A stretch of DNA of 64,000 bases from Streptomyces hyderabadensis (GTDB lineage Bacteria; Actinomycetota; Actinomycetes; Streptomycetales; Streptomycetaceae). This document shows positions 1-9,003 of this stretch, piece by piece. Under the pieces are notes generated by a model. It had not been told where the DNA came from, made no database searches, and saw only the letters and a program-made list of their open reading frames with translations. A program made the position numbers and the translations under genes. Position 1 is the stretch's first letter. Every line of letters starts with the position of its first letter. Where the stretch lies: positions 1 to 64,000 of the forward strand of contig NZ_JAIOJZ010000014.1 in NCBI RefSeq assembly GCF_020404845.1. The letters are read 5' to 3'.

Positions 1-33
1 CCCGCCACCCCCGTCCGGGACGGAGCGTGCCGG

Positions 34-711
34 TCAGCCGACCGGGAAGGGGAGCCGGGTCGCCAACGGGCCCAGTGCGGTGGTCTCCGCCGGGGTCGGT
101 GCTCGCCGTCCGGTGCCGATCCGCAGTGCGTCCCGGTCCGAGAGCGACGCGGGGAAGTCCGCACCGACGACCCCTTCCAGCAGCTCCCGCGCGTGCCGGA
201 GCCCCTCCCGGGGCGGTGGCGCGGCCTGTGGGAGGTGCGCGATCAGGTCGAGATGGTGCAGGGACCACTCCAGTACGTACGCGGAGAGGTAGTCGCCCGC
301 CGTGAGCACCTGGCCCTGGGTGCCGACCCGGCCCGTGGGATCCGCCAGCCGGGCGGCGCGCCCGGCGGCGGAGCCCACGTCGTCGAGGTGGAACTTCAGC
401 AGCCCCGGCTGCTCGTAGGCGGCGGCCAGGCGGACGATCAGCGCGTCGAGCGGATCCTCCCCGGTCGGGGGCTCGACGACCTGCCAGTAGGTCACCGCGT
501 CCCGGGTCGGCGCCTCGGCGGTGGGGGTGGCCAGGGTGATCAGGACGTCCTGGGCGTCGATCACCAGATGGCACACCAGGTCCCGGACGAGCCAGCCGGC
601 GCAGCCGGACGGGCGGGCGAAGTCCTCGTCGGAGAGGCCGGCGACCGCGGCGAGCAGGGCCGACCAGGAGCGGGAGAAGAGGTCCACGCCCGCCAGCCAA
701 CACCACCGCAC
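34..711 (-). CDS. Mycothiol-dependent maleylpyruvate isomerase-like (MDMPI/DinB superfamily) protein
   Basis: 225-residue protein starting at a GTG. The N-terminal half (LFSRSWSALLAAVAGLSDEDFARPSGCAGW, then VRDLVCHLVIDAQDV) has the layout of actinobacterial MDMPI_N domains, a four-helix metal-binding fold related to DinB. A second helical segment, YVLEWSLHHLDLIAHL, carries the later histidines. Members are often thiol-dependent enzymes or uncharacterised, so the substrate is unknown. An alternative GTG lies at 687 and neither start has a convincing ribosome binding site. It follows glpK on the same strand after 61 bases, so it may be read from the same transcript. The family call is fairly safe, the function is not. 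Confidence 0.7.
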   Translation of the reverse strand: MRWCWLAGVDLFSRSWSALLAAVAGLSDEDFARPSGCAGWLVRDLVCHLVIDAQDVLITLATPTAEAPTRDAVTYWQVVEPPTGEDPLDALIVRLAAAYEQPGLLKFHLDDVGSAAGRAARLADPTGRVGTQGQVLTAGDYLSAYVLEWSLHHLDLIAHLPQAAPPPREGLRHARELLEGVVGADFPASLSDRDALRIGTGRRAPTPAETTALGPLATRLPFPVG

Positions 712-772
712 GCCCGGCCGCGACCGAATTGACGCGGGTGGGAGCCGGCCCGTCCGGTAACGGTCGCGGGGG

Positions 773-2296
773 TCAGCTCTCGGGGACCTTGACCCAGTCG
801 AGCGTGCGCTCCACCGCCATCTTCCAGCCCGCGTACCCCTCCGCGCGCTTCTCCTCGGACCACTGCGGCTCCCAGCGCCTGGACTCGCTCCAGTGGGTGC
901 GCAGCTCGTCGGTGTCCCGCCAGAAGCCCGTGGCCAGCCCGGCCGCGTAGGCCGCGCCGAGGGCGGTGGTCTCCGCGACGACCGGGCGGCTGACGGGGAC
1001 GCCGAGGACGTCCGCCTGGATCTGCATGCACAGGTCGTTGGCGGTCACACCGCCGTCGACCCTGAGCACGTCCAGGTGGACCGAGGAGTCCTGCTCCATG
1101 GCCTCGACCACGTCGCGGCTCTGGTAGCAGATGGCCTCCAGCGTCGCCCGGGCCAGGTGCGCGTTGTCGTTGTACCGGGCGAGGCCGACGATGGCGCCTC
1201 GCGCGTCGGAGCGCCAGTACGGGGCGAACAGCCCGGAGAAGGCGGGGACGAAGTACATGCCGCCGTTGTCCTCGACCGTGCGGGCGAGTTCCTCGCTCTC
1301 GGCCGCGGTCTTGATGATCTTCATCTGGTCGCGCAGCCACTGCACCGCGGACCCGGTCACCGCGATGGAGCCCTCCAGCGCGTAGACCGGCGGATTGTCG
1401 CCGAACTGGTAGGCCACGGTGGTGAGCAGACCGTGCTGGGAGCGGACCAGTTCCGTGCCGGTGTTGAGGACCAGGAAGTTGCCGGTGCCGTAGGTGTTCT
1501 TGGCCTCGCCGGGGGAGAAGCACACCTGTCCGACGGTCGCCGCGTGCTGGTCGCCCAGCACACCGGTGATGGGCACGGCGGCGCGCAGCGGCCGGGAGGT
1601 CCGGGTCGTGCCGTACGCCTCGGGGTGCGAGGACGGGTTGATGGTGGGCAGCATGCCGCGGGGGATGCCGAAGAAGCCGAGCAGTTCGTCGTCCCAGTCG
1701 AGCGTCTCCAGGTCCATCAGCATGGTGCGGCTGGCGTTGGTCACGTCGGTGGCGTGGATGCCGCCGTCGGGGCCGCCGGTCAGGTTCCACAGGACCCAGG
1801 CGTCCGTGTTGCCGAACACCGCGTGTCCCTGCTCGGCCGCCTCGCGGACGCCGTCGACGTTCTCCAGGATCCACTGGATCTTTCCGCCGGAGAAGTACGT
1901 GGCGGGCGGCAGACCGGCCTTGCGGCGGATGACGTCGCCCCGTCCCGACCGCTCCAGGTTCGCCGCGATGGCGTCGGTGCGGGTGTCCTGCCACACGATG
2001 GCGTTGTAGTAGGGACGGCCGGTGCGTGGGTCCCAGACCACGGTGGTCTCCCGCTGGTTGGTGATGCCGATGGCCGCCAGGTCGGTCCCCGAGAGGCCTC
2101 CGTTGCGCAGGGCGTTCTGCATCACCGAGTTGGTGCGCTCCCAGATCTCCACCGGGTCGTGCTCCACCCATCCCGAGCGCGGCAGGATCTGCTCGTGCTC
2201 CAGCTGGTGCCGGGCGACCTCGTTGCCCCCGTGGTCGAAGATCATGAACCGGGTGCTGGTGGTCCCCTGGTCCACCGCGCCGATGAAGTCCGCCAT
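773..2296 (-). CDS. glpK: Glycerol kinase
   Basis: 507-residue FGGY-family kinase that phosphorylates glycerol to sn-glycerol-3-phosphate with ATP in the cytoplasm. The N-terminus reads [17 protein letters not shown], the phosphate-binding loop of glycerol kinases. [10 protein letters not shown], the segment [12 protein letters not shown], and [12 protein letters not shown] are also typical of GlpK. Full length for the family. An ATG start with a GGAG element about 10 bases upstream is well placed. No glpF or glpD gene is adjacent, so this looks like an orphan second glycerol kinase rather than part of a gyl operon. Confidence 0.95.
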   Translation of the reverse strand: MADFIGAVDQGTTSTRFMIFDHGGNEVARHQLEHEQILPRSGWVEHDPVEIWERTNSVMQNALRNGGLSGTDLAAIGITNQRETTVVWDPRTGRPYYNAIVWQDTRTDAIAANLERSGRGDVIRRKAGLPPATYFSGGKIQWILENVDGVREAAEQGHAVFGNTDAWVLWNLTGGPDGGIHATDVTNASRTMLMDLETLDWDDELLGFFGIPRGMLPTINPSSHPEAYGTTRTSRPLRAAVPITGVLGDQHAATVGQVCFSPGEAKNTYGTGNFLVLNTGTELVRSQHGLLTTVAYQFGDNPPVYALEGSIAVTGSAVQWLRDQMKIIKTAAESEELARTVEDNGGMYFVPAFSGLFAPYWRSDARGAIVGLARYNDNAHLARATLEAICYQSRDVVEAMEQDSSVHLDVLRVDGGVTANDLCMQIQADVLGVPVSRPVVAETTALGAAYAAGLATGFWRDTDELRTHWSESRRWEPQWSEEKRAEGYAGWKMAVERTLDWVKVPES

Positions 2297-2442
2297 GTTC
2301 GCTCCGCCTCTCCGGCCGGTGTCGGTCCTGGTTCGGGCACCTCCTCGGACACCCTAAGGCGAGTCCCGACAAAGCGCACATAAAGGAGCGAAACGGGCAT
2401 CGCGGGTGCCGGTGGCGGCCGACCGCCGCCACCGGCCGCCCG

Positions 2443-3273
2443 TCAGGGAGCGATCGGCAGCCGGCGCTTGTGGTCGGTCTGCCGGTAGCGGGTGACGATC
2501 GTCTCGAAGGCCTGCTCCTTCACCGGCTTGCCCTCCAGGAAGTCGTCGATCTCGTCGTAGGTGACTCCGAGGGCGTCCTCGTCGGCCTTGCCGGGGTCGA
2601 GGGTCTCCAGGTCGGCCGTCGGGACCTTGCGGACCAGCTCGGCGGGTGCGCCCAGCGCGTCCGCCACGGCGCGCACCCGGCGCTTGGTGAGACCGGTCAG
2701 CGGTACGACGTCGGCGGCGCCGTCGCCGAACTTGGTGAAGAAGCCGGAGACCGCCTCGGCCGCGTGGTCGGTGCCGACGACCAGGCCGTTGTGCGCGCCG
2801 GCCACCGCGTACTGCGCGATCATGCGCTGCCGGGCCTTGATGTTGCCGTGCACGAAGTCCTGGTGGTGGGCGTCCCGGAAGGCCACGTCGGCGGCGAGCA
2901 GGGCGTCCAGCGCCGCGTCGCTCGCGGGCTTGATGTCCACGGTCAGCACGTGGTCGGCCCGGATGAAGGAGAGGGCGAGCTGGGCGTCGTGCTCGTCGGC
3001 CTGGACGCCGTGCGGCAGCCGCATCGCGTAGAAACGGGCCTCGTGGCCCGCCGCGCGGGCCCGCTCCACGGCGAGCTGGCACAGCCTGCCCGCGGTGGTC
3101 GAGTCGACCCCGCCGCTGATCCCGAGCACCAGGGCGCGCAGACCCGTGGAGGTCAGCCGCTCGGCGAGGAAGGCCACCCGGCGCTCGATCTCCCGCTCGG
3201 CGTCGAAGGTCTCCGCGACCTCCAGTTCCCGGGCGATCTCCTTCTGCAGGGCGATGGACGCCGGCTCGCTCAA
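2443..3273 (-). CDS. nadE: NH3-dependent NAD+ synthetase
   Basis: 276-residue ammonia-dependent NAD synthetase, the last step of NAD biosynthesis (deamido-NAD + NH3 + ATP). The PP-loop [15 protein letters not shown] lies near residues 49-63, followed by the conserved segments [20 protein letters not shown] and [28 protein letters not shown]. There is no glutaminase (nitrilase) domain, and the length fits the short bacterial NadE type. The start is a TTG with a GAGGAG element five bases upstream. The gene stands alone, with 146 bases separating it from glpK. Confidence 0.95.
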   Translation of the reverse strand: MSEPASIALQKEIARELEVAETFDAEREIERRVAFLAERLTSTGLRALVLGISGGVDSTTAGRLCQLAVERARAAGHEARFYAMRLPHGVQADEHDAQLALSFIRADHVLTVDIKPASDAALDALLAADVAFRDAHHQDFVHGNIKARQRMIAQYAVAGAHNGLVVGTDHAAEAVSGFFTKFGDGAADVVPLTGLTKRRVRAVADALGAPAELVRKVPTADLETLDPGKADEDALGVTYDEIDDFLEGKPVKEQAFETIVTRYRQTDHKRRLPIAP

Positions 3274-3369
3274 TTCCGCTCCTCGTTCGACGGGCAGGGT
3301 GTTCTGCGATTCACCCTACCCAGAGGCGGCCGGAGCACCGGTCCGCCCACCGGATCCGTGGAGCGGGAG

Positions 3370-3401
3370 GTGCGGGGCGGCCGTCAGGGACCGCCCCGCA
3401 C
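3370..3401 (-). terminator. Strong hairpin after the PA14/propeller gene
   Basis: An 11-base perfect inverted repeat (GTGCGGGGCGG paired with CCGCCCCGCAC, 10-base loop) sits just beyond the stop codon of the large minus-strand gene ending at 3411. It lacks a clear T-run, as is common for Streptomyces terminators. Confidence 0.65.
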
Positions 3402-3410
3402 GGCTGCGGG

Positions 3411-6400
3411 TCAGTCCAGCGGTTCGACCCGGATGTTGCGGAACCGGACCTTGTTCCCGTGGTCCTGGAGCCGGATCGCCCCGGCGGCCGGTGTCTCGGC
3501 CCGGCCCGCCGCGGTGGGCCCGTCGAGGGTGATGTCGTCGTGGACCGTTTCGCCGTTCCACACGACCGTCACCCGCGCGGCGGCGGTCTTGGCGCCGTTC
3601 TCGTCGAAGCGGGCGGCACGGAAGACGATGTCGTACGTCTGCCAGGTCTCCGGGGCCGTCGCCGCGTTGGTGTCGGGTGCCTTCTTCAGGTAGATCGCTC
3701 CCGCCTCGTTGGTGTCCAGGGTGGTGTCGCCGTAGGAGTCGAGGATCTGCAGCTCGTAGCGGTCCTGGAGGTAGATGCCGCTGTTGCCGCGGTCCTGGCC
3801 GGTCACGTCGTCCGGCAGCAGGGGCACGCGGAACTCCACGTGCAGCTTGAAGTCCTGGTAGGCGTCCTTGGTGCGGATGTCGCCGCAGCACACCTCCATC
3901 GACCGCTCCTCGGCCAGCGGCCAGGCCACCTTCCTGCCGTCCGTGTGCTGCCACTGCTCCTGCGAGGCGGCGGTGCCGTCGAACAGGGCGACCCGGGCGC
4001 CGTGCGGGCGCACGGTGATCAGGTCGAGGTTGACGTGGCCGGTGTCGCCGGGGTCGTAGCGGTAGGAGACCGTGTTGTGCCCGGCGCGCAGCCGCACGCT
4101 CTCGGTGCGGGTGGACCAGGTGTCCCAGTCCCCGGTGGACGGGAGCTGTGTCTGGCGCACCTTCTTCCCGCCCGCGTACAGGGAGAGCGACTTGGTGCCC
4201 TCGAAGGGGTTGGGGCCGTTGGAGTAGCGCAGGCCCACGTCGTAGGTGCCGGTTTTCGGGACGGTCACGTCGAAGGTCGTGGCGACGTCGCCCTCGGTGG
4301 CGTAGCGGTCGACGAAGCCGCTGCCGGAGTAGCCGGCGTGGTCGGTGTTGATGCCGGCCTTCCCCGTCAGGCTCGCCTCCTCGGCCTCGTACAGGGTGGC
4401 CGCCGGCGGCTGCTTGCCGGGCATCTCGTTGAGGGTGTACCAGGCCTCGGTGCTCCACAGCGTCTCACCCGAGGCCGAGGTGAACGGGCGCGGGGAGCGC
4501 ACGTGCACCACGCGGTCCGGCTGCAGGCCGTCCAGCCGCAGCCGCACGGTGCGGCCGTCGTCCGAGAGCGTCGCCGACCGCACGGCCAGCTCCTCCTCGG
4601 CGATCTTCGGGCCGCCGTAGTCGCCGGTCGGCGTGTAGCGCCACTGCTGGGCCTCGTAGCGGGAGGCCAGCTCCGCGGCCGTCTCCTCGGACACCGGCTG
4701 GGTGTACGTCAGGTCGAAGCCGCCCGGCACGGCCCGCATCTTCTGGACGTCGAAGGTGTTGCCGCCGTTGGGCGTCAGCTTCTGCAGGCCGAACTTGAGC
4801 TTGCCCTCCTGGCCCCAGTTCCCGTCGGCGCCCAGGCCACCGGTGTAGATCGCGCCGTCAGGGCCCATGGAGACCCGGTTGACGCCCGCCTCCAGGCCCT
4901 GGGTGTAGCGGAAGACGGCGCCCTGGTACTGGCCCTTCACCTTCTCCAGGTAGGCGCGCTGGAGGCCGCCGTAGGTGACGTCGCCGATCAGCATCTGGCC
5001 CGCGAACGTGCCCTTGGTGAGGTACAGCGGGGTGGAGGGCGAGTTGCCGATCTCGTTCTGCGGCAGCCACAGCACCGGCTGGGTGACGGGGGAGTCCTCG
5101 AAGGGTCCGGCGGGCTCGGTGTAGTGGTTGAAGAAGCGGTCCTGCTTGATCTGGACCAGCTTCGAGGCGGGCAGCCAGCCGCCCTGGTTGTCGGTGGCGA
5201 ACAGGTCGCCGCCGGGTCCCCAGCCGATGCCGTTGGGCGTGCGCAGCCCGCCCGCGATCGGACTGATCTTCCCCGTCTTCTTGCTGATCTTGTACGTCGT
5301 CCCGCGGTTGGGCGCGGGCTGCGGGTTGGTGGTCGCGCCGCCCAGGTCGATGGCGACGGAGAGGTTCACGTAGAAGTAGCCGTCCCGGTAGAGCAGGCCG
5401 AACGCGAACTCGTGGAAGTTGCCGCCGTACGGCCAGGTGGCGACCGTGCGGTACTCGTCGGTCACGTCGTCGCCGTCGCTGTCCACCAGCCGGGTCAGCT
5501 CGTGCTTCTGCGAGACGTAGAGCGAGCCGTCCACGTACTTGATGCCCATCGGCTCGCGCAGCCCGCTCGCCACCTTCTCGACGGTGACCTTGTCGCGGCT
5601 GGTGTCACCGGTGACGTTGTCCAGGAGGTACACCTCCCCGGCAACGTTGTCGGTGCCGCCCCAGGTGCTGATCGCCAGGCGGCCGTCGGGCAGCCAGTCC
5701 ATTCCGGTGACCTGCGGTTCGAAGCCCTCGGGGCGCAGGTCGGTGAGGTCGAGGTCGGGGCGCACGGAGGTGAGCGGCAGACCGTCGCCCGGGGTGTCGC
5801 GCCCGGCCTCGCACTCCTTGCGGCCCGGCGCCGTCACCCGGACGACCCCGGCGTCGGTGCTCAGCGCCTCGGTGGGTACGACGGTGAACTGGCTCTCGCC
5901 CGGCGGCATCCAGGACAGCTGCAGCTGCTGGCCGCCGCCGCGGTCGAAGTGCTCGATGCGCAACGGGTGCGCCCCCGCGGTGAGTTCGACCGTGCCGTCC
6001 TTGGGCTCCGCGCCGTGCAGTCCGTCGTGGTCGATCACCGTGGCGCCGTCCAGGGACAGCCGGGAACCGTCGTCGCTGACGAGCCGGAACACATAGGTGC
6101 CGTCACGCGGGGCGATCAGGTAACCGGACGCCTGGGAGACGAAGTTGTCGGCGATGCCGCCGAAGTCGGCGGTGGTGGACCAGTCGACCGTCGGCATCAG
6201 CTTGTCGTGGTTGGGGGTCTGGCCCGGCTTGAGGGTGCACAGCTCGTTCAGGGGCGTCTGGACGTCGAATACGCGCAGGGTAACGCCCGGTTCCTGCGGC
6301 GGGATGTCGGCGGGGGCCGCCGAGGACGCCGGGGCGGCCCAGGCGCCGCCGAGCGCGACGGCCGACGTCAGCAGGAGGATGAGGTGTCTTCGGGCACGTG

Positions 6401-6419
6401 AGAACAGCCGTGGGTGCAT
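3411..6419 (-). CDS. Secreted multidomain protein: PA14, glucose/sorbosone dehydrogenase-like propeller, CBM6/35, DUF1080
   Basis: 1002 residues with a signal peptide (RRHLILLLTSAVALGGAWAAPASS). In order: a PA14-type carbohydrate-binding domain (about 50-190), a beta-propeller resembling PQQ-type glucose/sorbosone dehydrogenases (about 215-545; DWLPDGRLAISTWGG, GLREPMGIKYVDG, GGLRTPNGIGWGPGGDLF), an Ig-like segment, a CBM6/35-like module (about 675-795; YEAEEASLTGKAGIN) and a C-terminal DUF1080 domain (about 800-1000), a beta-jelly-roll group that includes 3-keto-glycoside hydrolases. The architecture suggests extracellular processing of a complex carbohydrate, but the substrate is unknown. 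The ATG start has GGAGGACC just upstream. It is a single-gene unit with its own terminator. Confidence 0.82.
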   Translation of the reverse strand: MHPRLFSRARRHLILLLTSAVALGGAWAAPASSAAPADIPPQEPGVTLRVFDVQTPLNELCTLKPGQTPNHDKLMPTVDWSTTADFGGIADNFVSQASGYLIAPRDGTYVFRLVSDDGSRLSLDGATVIDHDGLHGAEPKDGTVELTAGAHPLRIEHFDRGGGQQLQLSWMPPGESQFTVVPTEALSTDAGVVRVTAPGRKECEAGRDTPGDGLPLTSVRPDLDLTDLRPEGFEPQVTGMDWLPDGRLAISTWGGTDNVAGEVYLLDNVTGDTSRDKVTVEKVASGLREPMGIKYVDGSLYVSQKHELTRLVDSDGDDVTDEYRTVATWPYGGNFHEFAFGLLYRDGYFYVNLSVAIDLGGATTNPQPAPNRGTTYKISKKTGKISPIAGGLRTPNGIGWGPGGDLFATDNQGGWLPASKLVQIKQDRFFNHYTEPAGPFEDSPVTQPVLWLPQNEIGNSPSTPLYLTKGTFAGQMLIGDVTYGGLQRAYLEKVKGQYQGAVFRYTQGLEAGVNRVSMGPDGAIYTGGLGADGNWGQEGKLKFGLQKLTPNGGNTFDVQKMRAVPGGFDLTYTQPVSEETAAELASRYEAQQWRYTPTGDYGGPKIAEEELAVRSATLSDDGRTVRLRLDGLQPDRVVHVRSPRPFTSASGETLWSTEAWYTLNEMPGKQPPAATLYEAEEASLTGKAGINTDHAGYSGSGFVDRYATEGDVATTFDVTVPKTGTYDVGLRYSNGPNPFEGTKSLSLYAGGKKVRQTQLPSTGDWDTWSTRTESVRLRAGHNTVSYRYDPGDTGHVNLDLITVRPHGARVALFDGTAASQEQWQHTDGRKVAWPLAEERSMEVCCGDIRTKDAYQDFKLHVEFRVPLLPDDVTGQDRGNSGIYLQDRYELQILDSYGDTTLDTNEAGAIYLKKAPDTNAATAPETWQTYDIVFRAARFDENGAKTAAARVTVVWNGETVHDDITLDGPTAAGRAETPAAGAIRLQDHGNKVRFRNIRVEPLD

Positions 6420-6528
6420 TGGTCCTCCGGGAGGTGGGGACCGGACCGTGCCGGATATCGCTCCGGTCTTGTGCGGTGGGACGGACGTTCCGCCGCCAAG
6501 GTAGGAGACTTCCGCTTGGCATGTCCAT

Positions 6529-6553
6529 ACTTTGTCATCAGTGTGTGCAAAGT
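6529..6553. promoter_or_regulatory. Dyad upstream of the PA14/propeller gene
   Basis: ACTTTG and CAAAGT form a 6-base inverted repeat with a 13-base spacer, about 110-135 bases upstream of the start at 6419. It lies in an AT-richer patch, the likely promoter region, and could be an operator. No regulator gene is adjacent. Confidence 0.35.
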
Positions 6554-6599
6554 TCCGGACGTCAAGTCCCGCTCCAGGGCGGCGCGTTCGCCCGCGAGG

Positions 6600-7919
6600 T
6601 CAGCGGCCCCTGCGCACCCGGGCCGCCGCGCGTGCCTCCGCGGCCTTGCGCGCCTCGACGGCCTTGCGGGACCCCTTCGCGGCACCGCCCGGACGGGTGC
6701 CCATCCCGCGGAAACGGGCGTTGCCGCTCTCCTTGCCCTGCCCGGCCGGCGGGCGCTTCGCACCGGTGAGGTCGGTCAGCTTCTGCTCGCCGGAGCGCAC
6801 CGGGGTCACCGTCGGCCGGATCCCGGCCTCGGAGGTCATCCGGTTCACCTCGCGCCGCTGGTCCGGGGTGACGAGGGTGACCACGCTCCCCGCCCGTCCG
6901 GCCCGCGCCGTACGCCCGCCGCGGTGCAGGTAGTCCTTGGCGTCGGCCGGGGGGTCGACGTTGACGACGAGGTCGAGCGCCTCGACGTGGATGCCCCGCG
7001 CCGCGACGTTGGTGGCCACCAGCACGGTGACCTCGCCCGCCACGAACCGGGCGAGCGTATGTGTGCGCTGCGGCTGCGACTTCCCGCTGTGCAGGGCGGC
7101 GGCGGACACTCCGGCGGCCCGCAGGTCCCGCGTGAACCGGTCGACTCCCGCCCTGGTGTCCAGGAACATCAGCACCCGGCCGTCGCGGGCGGCGATCTCG
7201 GTGGCGGTCGCGTACTTGTCGGCGGGGTGGACGACCAGTACGTGGTGCTCCATCGTGCTGACCGAGGCCGACGCCGGGTCGACCGACACGAGCACGGGAT
7301 CGTGGAGATGGTCCCGCACCAGCTGGTCCACATCGCGGTCGAGGGTGGCCGAGAACAGCAGCCGCTGCCCGTCGGCGGGCGCCTGCTCCAGGAGGCCGGA
7401 GACCTGCGGCAGGAACCCCAGGTCGCACATCTGGTCCGCCTCGTCCAGCACCGTGATCCGCACCCGGTCCAGTCGGCAGTCCCGGCGGGAGACCAGGTCG
7501 GCCAGGCGCCCAGGCGTGGCGACGACCACCTCGGCGCCGTCGCGCAGCGCCTGGATCTGCCGGTTGATCGACAGCCCGCCGACGACCGTGGTCAGGCGCA
7601 CGCCCAGCGCCCGGGCGTACGGCTCCAGCGCGTCGCTCACCTGCTGGGCCAGCTCCCGGGTCGACACCAGGACGAGGGCCAGCGGCCGCTTCGGCTCCGC
7701 GCGCCGGCCGGCGGTCCGGGCGAGCAGGGCGAGGCCGAAGGCCAGCGTCTTGCCGGAGCCGGTCCGGGCCCGGCCGAGGACGTCGCGCCCGGCCAGTGCG
7801 TCGGGCAGGGTCGCCGCCTGGATCGGGAACGGCTGCGTCACTCCGAGGGCGGTCATCGTCTCGACGAGGACCGGCGGCAGTCCGAGGCCGTCGAAGGATG
7901 CGGTCGGCTTCGCGTTCAA
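6600..7919 (-). CDS. DEAD-box ATP-dependent RNA helicase
   Basis: 439-residue DEAD-box helicase that remodels RNA using ATP. Visible motifs: Q motif (LGVTQPFPIQAATLP, near residues 28-42), motif I ARTGSGKT, motif Ia VLVSTRELAQQV, motif II VLDEADQMCD, motif III FSATLD, motif IV/V region VLVATNVAARGIHV, and motif VI HRGGRTARAGR. The C-terminal tail (about 375-439) is rich in Lys, Arg and Ala and probably binds RNA. Start is TTG, preceded by AGAGAGG six bases upstream. It has a structured leader with a 13-base stem, described separately, which suggests post-transcriptional control. Similar to RhlE/cold-shock helicases, though the exact paralogue is uncertain. Confidence 0.92.
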   Translation of the reverse strand: MNAKPTASFDGLGLPPVLVETMTALGVTQPFPIQAATLPDALAGRDVLGRARTGSGKTLAFGLALLARTAGRRAEPKRPLALVLVSTRELAQQVSDALEPYARALGVRLTTVVGGLSINRQIQALRDGAEVVVATPGRLADLVSRRDCRLDRVRITVLDEADQMCDLGFLPQVSGLLEQAPADGQRLLFSATLDRDVDQLVRDHLHDPVLVSVDPASASVSTMEHHVLVVHPADKYATATEIAARDGRVLMFLDTRAGVDRFTRDLRAAGVSAAALHSGKSQPQRTHTLARFVAGEVTVLVATNVAARGIHVEALDLVVNVDPPADAKDYLHRGGRTARAGRAGSVVTLVTPDQRREVNRMTSEAGIRPTVTPVRSGEQKLTDLTGAKRPPAGQGKESGNARFRGMGTRPGGAAKGSRKAVEARKAAEARAAARVRRGR

Positions 7920-7937
7920 TGGGAACCTCTCTGATCA

Positions 7938-7988
7938 GGCGCCCGGAACGCGACCGGGTCCGTACCCCTCGGTACGGACCCGGGCGCC
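7938..7988 (-). promoter_or_regulatory. Structured 5' leader of the DEAD-box helicase gene
   Basis: A perfect 13-base stem with a 4-base loop covers 7954-7983 (CCGGGTCCGTACC paired with GGTACGGACCCGG). A second, mutually exclusive 9-base pairing is possible between 7938-7946 (GGCGCCCGG) and 7980-7988 (CCGGGCGCC), because the two share 7980-7983. Both lie between the likely promoter near 8004 and the TTG start at 7919. This could be a temperature- or helicase-responsive switch, or an attenuator. Confidence 0.5.
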
Positions 7989-8003
7989 TCGAAGCGTGGG
8001 CCC

Positions 8004-8012
8004 ATTTTACCA
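8004..8012 (-). promoter_or_regulatory. Extended -10 promoter for the helicase gene
   Basis: Read on the minus strand, TGGTAAAAT gives an extended -10 (TGnTAAAAT), unusually AT-rich for the surroundings. It predicts a start near 7997 and a leader of roughly 75-80 bases containing the strong hairpin. Confidence 0.45.
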
Positions 8013-8291
8013 GCGGGTTCCCCGCCGCCCCACGACCCGGCCGTGCAGGGCCTGTGCGGACTCGACCCGGCCGAGGGGGCTCGGCCCGGCCGCCCCGCCG
8101 AGTCCGTGCTCCGCCCCGGACGGGGTCAGCAGGGACTCGGCGGGCGGGGGCAGGGTGAACGGGTCGGCGTGCCACCGGGGCGTCGCCGCCCCGGCCCGGC
8201 GCGGCGAGCAGCACACCGGCCTTGATCCGGGACTCGGCCAGGTCCACCTCCGTTACCGTCGTCCGGATCGACGGAACGCCGTCCCGTTTGG

Positions 8292-8726
8292 TCAACGCGC
8301 GCGTCCCCCGGCGGCAGGCGAGGCGCGCCGTTCCGCTCGCAGACGGCGGTGGCTCCAGCCGAGCAGGGCGAAGAGCACGAAGCCGGAGACGATCAGACTG
8401 CCCCCGGTGGCCCATCCGGAGTACGGCAGCTCGGAGACGACACCCCAGGCCACGCCGGCCGCGAGGAGGAACAGCCCCACGAGCACCGAGCCGGCGATGC
8501 GCCAGCGGGAGGACACGCTCTCCTCGGCGGCGCGCATCGCCCGGACCCGGACCGGCGCGACGAACCGGTCCAGCGCCGGAACGGCCCGCGCCAGCAGCAC
8601 CACCCCGGCGAAGACGAGCAGCAGGCCGGGGCCGGGCAGCACCAGCAGCGCGAGGCCGAGCAGCAGCAGCGCGGCGCCGAGGACACCCAGGGCGGTGCGC
8701 CGGATCGAATCGACACCCCGCGCCAT
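8292..8726 (-). CDS. PGPGW-type small membrane protein
   Basis: 144-residue predicted membrane protein. The segment LGVLGAALLLLGLALLVLPGPGLLLVFAGVVLLA holds two hydrophobic helices around the LPGPG signature of the actinobacterial PGPGW (TIGR02611-like) family. Two more helices follow (WRIAGSVLVGLFLLAAGVAWGVVSEL and WATGGSLIVSGFVLFALLGW), with a basic C-terminus. Start chosen at ATG 8726 with AGGAG about 11 bases upstream. Longer in-frame extensions upstream lack protein-like composition. Function unknown. Confidence 0.8.
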   Translation of the reverse strand: MARGVDSIRRTALGVLGAALLLLGLALLVLPGPGLLLVFAGVVLLARAVPALDRFVAPVRVRAMRAAEESVSSRWRIAGSVLVGLFLLAAGVAWGVVSELPYSGWATGGSLIVSGFVLFALLGWSHRRLRAERRASPAAGGRAR

Positions 8727-9003
8727 GGCGCCCCACTCTCCTGCGATCGGCAAGGACTCCGGTTCCGTCGGCGTGCCCCAGCCTAGGCAGGGATCGGGAC
8801 GCGGGCGATTTCGGCGGCGGCCCGCCCCGTCCCTCCCCGGCCCTCCGTCCCCCTCCACCGCAAGTGAGAGGGACGCCCGGTCGCGTCCGCCAACGCCCGA
8901 TGTGACAGGGGAAGTTGCGATTCGGCCCCATCGACGTGCCGGGACTTCGCTGCTAGACCTGCACCACCCGTACCACCTGCACCCGCCTTCCAAGGAGGAG
9001 CAT

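Larger units (their letters stand above)
7920..8291. other. Gene-free stretch with helicase leader and a possible decayed ORF
   Basis: No convincing gene. The left part holds the helicase leader and promoter. On the minus strand, 8222-8290 can be read as LTKRDGVPSIRTTVTEVDLAESRIKAG and so on, and after an apparent shift of frame 8007-8190 reads PRWHADPFTLPPPAESLLTP and so on. Both segments have protein-like composition, but neither has a start and ribosome binding site, and no family was recognised. They could be a frameshifted remnant or chance. Confidence 0.3.

Noticed and set aside
893..2383. Plus-strand open frame opposite glpK
   Set aside because: Shadow of glycerol kinase, which has full-length family similarity.
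2360..2395. AAAG-type direct repeats upstream of glpK as a GylR operator
   Set aside because: The two elements match only over six to seven bases and are not a clear palindrome; too weak to call.
3459..6401. Plus-strand open frame of 980 codons
   Set aside because: Antisense to the PA14/propeller gene, with shadow composition and no start signal.
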